The notes below the pieces were generated by a model. It searched no databases. It saw nothing but the letters and a program-made list of their open reading frames with translations, and was not told the DNA's origin. The position numbers and the translations under genes are program-made. This document shows positions 58,583 through 64,000 of a DNA stretch of 64,000 nucleotides, in pieces. This DNA is from Scleroderma bovista (taxonomy: Eukaryota; Basidiomycota; Agaricomycetes; Boletales; Sclerodermataceae), in contig JAYMGJ010000001.1 of the NCBI GenBank assembly GCA_037178675.1, forward strand, positions 186,001 to 250,000, given 5' to 3'. The first letter of the stretch is position 1, and each line of letters begins with the position of its first letter.

Positions 58583-61500
58583 CTAGATGCTGCCAGAGGG
58601 AAACTGTAAGCCTAGTTGAGCTCTGAACTTCGTGAATTTCTCGCGGGGCAAGTTCTTGGTGAGCAGATCAGCGGGATTTTCAGCACCATCAATGAAGAAT
58701 AACTCCACATTACCTTTTGCGACTGACTTGCAGATTCCGTGGTAGCGGATGTCGATGTGCTTGGAGCGAGGCTCCGTTACAGGGTTGGATGCCATGAATA
58801 TGGACCCCTGATTATCACCACAAATCGGGATAGCTTTCAGCTTATAGCCGAGCTCACCGAGTAAACTCCGAATCCAGGTGACTTGGCGAGCACAATCGCT
58901 CAAAGCCATGTATTCAGCCTCAGTGGACGAGTACGCAATAGTCTTCTGCGCACGAGAAGTCCAACTGATCAAGGCATCTGCAAGTTTCAGGTAAAAACCT
59001 GTCTGCGAGAGGCGAGAGATAGGGTCTGATCCCCAATCTGAGTCTGTGCATGCAATCAGGCCAGCACCGGATCCACCATTGTACACTAGGGAGTAGTTAG
59101 GTGTACCAATCAAATAGCGACAGATATAAAGCACTTTGGACAGGTGGTCCTGGGATGGGTTCGCGGCATGGCACGAGAGATGGGTGACTGCAAAGGCAAT
59201 GTCGGGCCTAGTGCCTAACATAAGGTACAGGAGGGACCCAATAATCGTCTGGAAACGGGAGCGGAGTTCCGCATCAACAGGCTCTGTATTTTTGGCGGCA
59301 TAGTAGCCAGCCGGCAGTGGGGTGCTTGCAGACTTTGCATTGAGCATACCGCAGCGTTCAATGACCTTTTGTAGGTACGCGCATTGATCCAGGTGGATAG
59401 CGCGACCTTTGCGAGTGATTCGCATGCGGAGGAACTCCTTAGGTTCTCCAAGGTCTCTGCACTCCCATTTGTGCATGAACTGCGCCTTAATGGCATCAAC
59501 AACAGCCTTGTTAGGGCCGCAGAATAAAGTGTCGTCAACGTAGATAATACCAATGACGATGTTGGTGCCTTTCTTCTTGTAGAAGAAGATGCCTGCTTCA
59601 GACTTAAGGTGCTCAAACCCGAGCTCTTTGAGAGACTCATCGAGTGTGCGCCACCAAGCTAGGCCGGCCTGTTTGAGGCCATAGAGGGCACGCCAGAGGT
59701 GGAGCACTTTGCACTCTTGCCCGGGAACTGCAAACCCTTCGGGTTGTTCCATGTAGATCTCTTCGTCGAGCTTGCCATACAAGTAGGCGCTCCGAACGTC
59801 GAGTCCAGTGATATACCAATTCTCAAGTGCGGCAAGCGCAAGCATGAGGCGCACTGTTTCAAAGCGCACGACTGGTGAGAAGACCTGGTCAAAATCTAAT
59901 CCCTCAACCTGGGAGAAGCCTTTCGCTACTAAGCGGGCTTTCTTGTGGCCATCCGACTTCACGTCGAAGACCCATCGATTCTTAATGACCTTCCGGTCTC
60001 GGGGACGGTCAACTAGCTCAAAGACTTTGCGCTTTCGCAGCACGTCGAGCTCTTCTTGGCAAGCAAGTCGCCAGAGTTTCTGCTCAGCTTGGGGTAAGTG
60101 AGCAATGTCCTTGTAGGACCAGTTGCGGACACTCTCGTATTGAGGGTCGCGGGTTTCGAGGGCTTTGCCCATCAGATAACGGACTAGGTTTGCTCCCCCT
60201 TCCTCGCACATCTTTTGCACATCTTCCTCACTGGGTGTTGCAGAGGTGTCGGGGAAACCACCAGGAACATGGTCTGGTGTGTCCGGTTGTGGGGGTCTAG
60301 GGACCTCACCCACAGTTTCTCGCCATCGAGAGGCACTTTCGATATCCCGGAGTTGCTCAACAGGGTGTCGCCGCTCACCATACACGTTACCGGGGCACAA
60401 TGGCGCTCTACGTTCACGTTGGGGGCGGGCAGGTATATTAACTGCAGGGGGTCGCGGCGCATTCTGGCGGCGTTCAGCTCGGCCAGGGCGCTGCGGTGCC
60501 AGAGGTGGCGGATTTCTCGCCGGTGAAGGCGTTCTCGGTGCCGGTGGAGGCACTGGAGATGGTGCACGGGGAGGATTTATTTGGTTAGGCTCTTCCTCAG
60601 GAGCCTCAGGTTCCTCGCGCTTTGGATCGTCATCCTGTGCTTGGGGATGTGGGTAGCCATGGTCGTGTTCCACATCGTCATCACTGTCGATATCATCAGG
60701 GGGATTCCCTGGTCGATCAGTGGCTGGTTTCAGATTTGCCCTTCCAAAAGGGTTCTCGAGAGGTTCGCGCCTGTTTTTGGGGCAGCGAGGGAAATGACGC
60801 TCGTCAAAGACGGTGTGAGCAGCGGTGAACACTGCATTGGTGGAGCGCATAAACAAAAAATTGCGCTCATTGCCAGGGGCAACACTGACATAGGTCATAA
60901 GCTCTGACTTGGGAGCCATCTTATTCGCTCTAGCTGAGGCTGGGAGGTAGACAAAAGCTCCACAGCCAAATACACGTAGGTGGTCGATGTTAGGCATCTC
61001 CCCCTTAAGCATTTCATGGGGGGTGCGCCATCGCAGGCGAGCTACCGGAGTACGGTTGTAAATGTGGGTTGTGTGAGCGAACGCAAATTCCCACCAGGAG
61101 TCAGGAATGCAGGCTTGATGCCGCATAGACTCAGCTTTATCCATGAGAGTGCGCCCTAAACGCTCGGCGCGGCCATTCTGCATGGGGGTTCTTGGAGCAC
61201 TTTGATATATTTTTATTCCTTTTTCAAGGAGTGCTCGATCAAATAGATCGGATTTATACTCTCCGCCGGCATCGGACATCCACCCAACGATGTGCGTATC
61301 ATGTTGGACTCGCACCATTTCGAGGAAATCTTTGGCAGCTGTAATCGCTGCAGCTTTGGAGCGAAGAGGCATAGTCCAGGCGTGAGAGGTATAGTCGTCG
61401 TAGAAGGTGATAACATATTTAAACTTCTGGTACGACGTAACTGGGAAGGATTTCAGGTCAGAGTGCACCAGCTCAAAGGGCTTGGAAGCACATCTTTCAT

Positions 61501-63514
61501 TTTCTGGGAAAGCTCGATTGGGCATCTTGCCAAGAGCACATCCAGGGCAAACACAATCCTCAGTTGGAAAGTGAATCTCCGGGAAGCGCTGCATATGTTT
61601 TTGCGCACGTCGGAGTACTTCCTTCGAGGGGTGCCCAAATCTCCGGTGCATAATGTCATAATCGACTTTGCTCACGGAGGCGATGTAGTTAGATCTAATT
61701 ATTGGGATAGATCTAATCCCGAAAATGACGTTGCAATCGTCTTCTGGGTCTGGCCCAAACCATAGGTGTTCAGCTTTATGAATGAGGCTAATGCCTCGCT
61801 TATCGCCAGTGACCTTGTAATTACGCTGGAGCATTTCGCCCATAGAAATAAGGCGTGCAGTAGTGCCTGGCATATGGAGCACTTGGGTGAGTGTAATGAC
61901 TTTCTCATCCCCAGAGTTGTGGTCTAGGCACCGGAGTAATACCGTGCCAATGCCAGCAATTAGTGCTACACCATTTGCGGTTTTGGCGTAGTGCGCTCGC
62001 TTTAGCGCGTTGTAGGAGGCGAAATTGCCTATGTCACCAGTGAAATGGTGTGATGCGCCAGAGTCTAGTAGCCAGAAGGCACCAGAGAGTTCACTATCAT
62101 CAACCATTTTTCCCTTACAGCCAGCACAGCGTGCATCATTCAGACACGAACAGATATATGCATTGCTCGAGGGGACACGACATGACATATTGTAGTTACT
62201 GCTTGCTATATACAGTGACGGCGTGAAGCGCACATGTAAAGGGAGCGTGTCAGTGTCGGTCAGCACGCGTGCAGAAGGTACTTGCCTGAAGAGGCTGGCC
62301 CCCGCACCCATCGCCATCGACGTCGTGTTGTAGCGGTTGAGGACCATCGCGTCGATTTCGTCGAACTCGTCGTCGGCGAAGGGCTCGTGGGCGAATGGTT
62401 CATCATCCCCAAGGGAGATGGCATCCTCCTCATACATTGTGATGCGCTCCTCAAGACGAGGGCGCTTCAGCGAGGAGGGACCGGCCTCGGGCTGGTCCAG
62501 GTTCGCACTCGCCATCGACACAACTTGGTCGAGGGTGCGGATAGTCTGGCAGGAGGGTTCTACCCCCAAGCGGTGTGCCAAGTCAAAGGCCTTAATAGTA
62601 TTATCGAAAGCGGGGGGGCCGTAGTGGGCAGCACCGGGGGTGTGAGCCAGGGCACGAGGGTCGACGGTGGGCTCTGGTCCATCGTAGTGGACGTAAGTAG
62701 TGAAGGTGGCTTGTTGGGCGTTTTCGCGGTGAGCACGAGCCTTCTTGCCGCCACGTCGAGTGCGGCCTCCCTGTCCTTGGGCAGGAGCGTTTCTGCTCGC
62801 ACCGCCGTTGGACCCGCCTTGCTGCTGCTGCTGCCTCTGGGGCTGCTGCTGCTGCTGGGCGAACTTGGGGTCAGCTGGCTTGCGCTTCACAGCGCTAAGC
62901 TTGTTGGCCTGGGGGCCCTTACCACCGGCGCGCGAAGAGGCGCCTTTCTGCTCGAATGAGAGCGTGGCAACCTTGACAATCCCGTCGGGCTTCAGATTCT
63001 TGATCTCGTCCGGCGACGTCTGGCTAAGAATTTGAGCTACAACCTCCATGGTGGGAGGGAGCTTGCACAGAATGATCATTGCCTGCACAGGGGCAGGGAA
63101 CTCGAAGCCAGCGTCCTTCAGATAAGCGAAGTGACTGAGCACCTTGGTGATAGCCGGAGCGGGATGGGAGCCAGCGGGAATGGTAGTCGCCAGGAGCTTG
63201 CTAAGCTCGGCGTAGGCAGAGCCGATACTGGGGGCGCTGAAGTTCTTCTTGAGGTGGTCCCAGACGTCCTTGACGTTGTTGAGATTCGAGACTGCAACCT
63301 GGATAGAGGGGGCGAGGCGCAAGGTGATATTGCCAAGCGCTCTCTCGGTGTTGTCGTCCCACTCTTTTCGGTTGTCGTGACCGGCAGCGGGTTGCGTCGT
63401 CGAATAAATGTACCATTGGCCTTGTGCCCGAAGGTAGGCCTGCATAGAGGTGTGCCACTGCTGCCAGTTGGAGCCAGTGAACACGGGGACCATCTTGTCG
63501 AGAGCACTGGACAT
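58583..63514 (-). CDS. copia Gag-Pol polyprotein, intact
   Basis: The frame is uninterrupted; the likely start is ACCATG at 63514 (MSSALDKMVPVF), though it is open to 63562. Residues below count from 63562. The Gag part (20-210) has NWQQWHTSMQAYLRAQ and VKDVWDHLKKNF; a Gln-rich and RGG-like basic stretch (235-280) stands where a CCHC knuckle is usual. The protease is WLLDSGASHHF (500). The pre-integrase finger is HRRFGHPS and CPGCALGK (640-678). The integrase triad is Asp702 (HSDLKSF), Asp764 (MSDAGGEY) and Glu800 (NGRAERLG), a D-D(35)-E. RT has GLDVRSAYLYGKL and IIYVDDTLF (1341). RNase H has TDSDWGSD, SSTEAEY, GDNQGS and KHIDIRYH. It ends GLQFPSGSI. A single frame without a frameshift or stop means the Gag:Pol ratio must be set another way. 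It replicates through RNA in cytoplasmic particles. Confidence 0.93.
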   Translation of the reverse strand: MSSALDKMVPVFTGSNWQQWHTSMQAYLRAQGQWYIYSTTQPAAGHDNRKEWDDNTERALGNITLRLAPSIQVAVSNLNNVKDVWDHLKKNFSAPSIGSAYAELSKLLATTIPAGSHPAPAITKVLSHFAYLKDAGFEFPAPVQAMIILCKLPPTMEVVAQILSQTSPDEIKNLKPDGIVKVATLSFEQKGASSRAGGKGPQANKLSAVKRKPADPKFAQQQQQPQRQQQQQGGSNGGASRNAPAQGQGGRTRRGGKKARAHRENAQQATFTTYVHYDGPEPTVDPRALAHTPGAAHYGPPAFDNTIKAFDLAHRLGVEPSCQTIRTLDQVVSMASANLDQPEAGPSSLKRPRLEERITMYEEDAISLGDDEPFAHEPFADDEFDEIDAMVLNRYNTTSMAMGAGASLFRQVPSARVLTDTDTLPLHVRFTPSLYIASSNYNMSCRVPSSNAYICSCLNDARCAGCKGKMVDDSELSGAFWLLDSGASHHFTGDIGNFASYNALKRAHYAKTANGVALIAGIGTVLLRCLDHNSGDEKVITLTQVLHMPGTTARLISMGEMLQRNYKVTGDKRGISLIHKAEHLWFGPDPEDDCNVIFGIRSIPIIRSNYIASVSKVDYDIMHRRFGHPSKEVLRRAQKHMQRFPEIHFPTEDCVCPGCALGKMPNRAFPENERCASKPFELVHSDLKSFPVTSYQKFKYVITFYDDYTSHAWTMPLRSKAAAITAAKDFLEMVRVQHDTHIVGWMSDAGGEYKSDLFDRALLEKGIKIYQSAPRTPMQNGRAERLGRTLMDKAESMRHQACIPDSWWEFAFAHTTHIYNRTPVARLRWRTPHEMLKGEMPNIDHLRVFGCGAFVYLPASARANKMAPKSELMTYVSVAPGNERNFLFMRSTNAVFTAAHTVFDERHFPRCPKNRREPLENPFGRANLKPATDRPGNPPDDIDSDDDVEHDHGYPHPQAQDDDPKREEPEAPEEEPNQINPPRAPSPVPPPAPRTPSPARNPPPLAPQRPGRAERRQNAPRPPAVNIPARPQRERRAPLCPGNVYGERRHPVEQLRDIESASRWRETVGEVPRPPQPDTPDHVPGGFPDTSATPSEEDVQKMCEEGGANLVRYLMGKALETRDPQYESVRNWSYKDIAHLPQAEQKLWRLACQEELDVLRKRKVFELVDRPRDRKVIKNRWVFDVKSDGHKKARLVAKGFSQVEGLDFDQVFSPVVRFETVRLMLALAALENWYITGLDVRSAYLYGKLDEEIYMEQPEGFAVPGQECKVLHLWRALYGLKQAGLAWWRTLDESLKELGFEHLKSEAGIFFYKKKGTNIVIGIIYVDDTLFCGPNKAVVDAIKAQFMHKWECRDLGEPKEFLRMRITRKGRAIHLDQCAYLQKVIERCGMLNAKSASTPLPAGYYAAKNTEPVDAELRSRFQTIIGSLLYLMLGTRPDIAFAVTHLSCHAANPSQDHLSKVLYICRYLIGTPNYSLVYNGGSGAGLIACTDSDWGSDPISRLSQTGFYLKLADALISWTSRAQKTIAYSSTEAEYMALSDCARQVTWIRSLLGELGYKLKAIPICGDNQGSIFMASNPVTEPRSKHIDIRYHGICKSVAKGNVELFFIDGAENPADLLTKNLPREKFTKFRAQLGLQFPSGSI

Positions 63515-63638
63515 GGTGATGTTCTGTTGGGAGTCAACGGAGTCAGCAAGTGAATGCGACAATGGACAAGCAAGAAAAGAAGAAACACCTGAGTGCTAGT
63601 GAAAGCACTTCTGTCAGCAGCTAACTCAAGACTAGGTC

Positions 63639-63800
63639 ATGCCAGCGCAAGTCGTCGTCGATGTTCGCCATGGTTGGCGCAAGTCATCGATGAACTTCGC
63701 CTGTGGCAGTACAGGTGCTCAACTAGGGGCTCACTGTCTGGCGCAAGTCGTCGACCGACTTTGCCTTGTGGCTGTGCAGGGGCTCAGCTAGGAGCTCACT
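63639..63800. repeat. imperfect tandem repeats in the copia leader
   Basis: Two and a half units of about 75 bp share GGCGCAAGTC-TCGA...TTCGCC-TGTGGC...CAGG-GCTCA-CTAGG-GCTCACTGT. They lie between the primer-binding site and the gag start, in the untranslated leader. Confidence 0.7.
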
Positions 63801-63883
63801 GTGGTCCACAGCGTCAAGCTAGTTAAAGCGACGCTCAGGGAGCTGGAGCGCTGCCTGGTGCATTGCTGCACACAGTGCACTCA

Positions 63884-63897
63884 CAGGGCTCATAACC
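63884..63897 (-). promoter_or_regulatory. primer-binding site matching the initiator tRNA anticodon arm
   Basis: GGTTATGAGCCCTG (minus) directly follows the 5' LTR end. Its complement, CAGGGCTCATAACC, is the anticodon loop and stem of the eukaryotic initiator methionine tRNA (anticodon CAT). Priming would then use a cleaved half tRNA, as in Drosophila copia. Confidence 0.8.
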
Positions 63898-64000
63898 TGT
63901 TGAAGCAATACCTATATACGTAGAGGAACTGCTACTCCAACTCACCTGTTGGGTGGAGTGCACAACCTGAAATGGTAGCAGTAGCTGGTCAAGAGCTGTT
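63898..64000 (-). repeat. copia 5' LTR, first 103 bp in the window
   Basis: Identical to 58249-58351 except for one G/A difference near 63980. It continues past the right edge. Confidence 0.9.

Larger units (their letters stand above)
58249..64000 (-). mobile_element. Ty1/copia retrotransposon, nearly complete
   Basis: The order on the minus strand is 5' LTR (63898 to beyond 64000), primer-binding site, leader, one gag-pol frame, polypurine tract and 3' LTR (58536-58249). Integrase precedes reverse transcriptase, which defines copia. The two LTRs differ at one base in the 103 bp that can be compared. All catalytic motifs are present. The 3' flank is CTTCC (58244-58248, plus strand); the matching duplication lies outside the window. 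Confidence 0.92.

Noticed and set aside
62282..62959. 225-codon plus frame antisense to copia gag
   Set aside because: It mirrors a GC-rich, stop-poor coding strand; the minus frame carries all the recognisable motifs.
63032..63553. 173-codon plus frame antisense to copia gag
   Set aside because: Same reason; it is the complement of the Gag fold.
63884..63897. tRNA gene fragment
   Set aside because: Only the anticodon arm is present, directly beside an LTR; a primer-binding site explains it.

Overview
This is fungal nuclear DNA, most likely from a mushroom-forming basidiomycete (Agaricomycetes). The evidence is many 45-60 bp GT-AG introns, a Plavaka-type transposase, a DUF6698-type protein, hAT transposases with BED fingers, an alpha-1,3-glucan synthase fragment and several multi-exon families that I know only from Agaricomycete genomes. 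I saw no bacterial-style operon, CRISPR array, rRNA or tRNA gene. Domain and family assignments rest on my recognition of motifs in the translated frames; no database search was run.

Layout. 1-2.2 kb: the end of an LTR (family A), a 36-bp minisatellite and a second LTR (family B). 2.5-5.8 kb: two broken, convergent genes of unknown function. 5.9-13.4 kb: a second LTR A copy and a decayed Ty3/gypsy element on the minus strand. 13.4-15.1 kb: a coding scrap and a degenerate repeat field. 15.2-22.9 kb: one large uncharacterised gene split by a 3.8-kb CACTA-like element (itself hit by a MITE) and by a Tc1/mariner fold-back element. 23.1-27.1 kb: a decayed hAT transposase and a BED-finger fragment. 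27.8-34 kb: a full-length LTR A, a solo LTR with target duplication, a MITE and gene-poor DNA. 34-35.4 kb: a two-finger C2H2 gene. 36.4-39.2 kb: a gag-only retroelement remnant. 39.5-41 kb: an RNase H segment of a LINE. 41-47.5 kb: a decayed Plavaka transposase and, divergent to it, an intact DUF6698-type gene. 48-49.2 kb: an inverted-repeat element with a trinucleotide-rich core. 49.3-51.4 kb: a glucan synthase fragment and an intact 474-aa gene of unknown function. 52.4-58.2 kb: degraded genes, including another transposase-like family. 58.2-64 kb: a nearly complete, apparently young Ty1/copia element that runs off the right edge.

Three coding units look intact: the copia polyprotein, the DUF6698-type gene and the 474-aa gene. 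Most of the others carry frameshifts, insertions or premature stops. The premature stops found in otherwise conserved frames are TGA codons, many where arginine (CGA) is expected, which points to CpG-to-TpG decay of silenced repeats. The window is best read as a heterochromatic, repeat-rich island in which nested insertions can be dated relative to each other.
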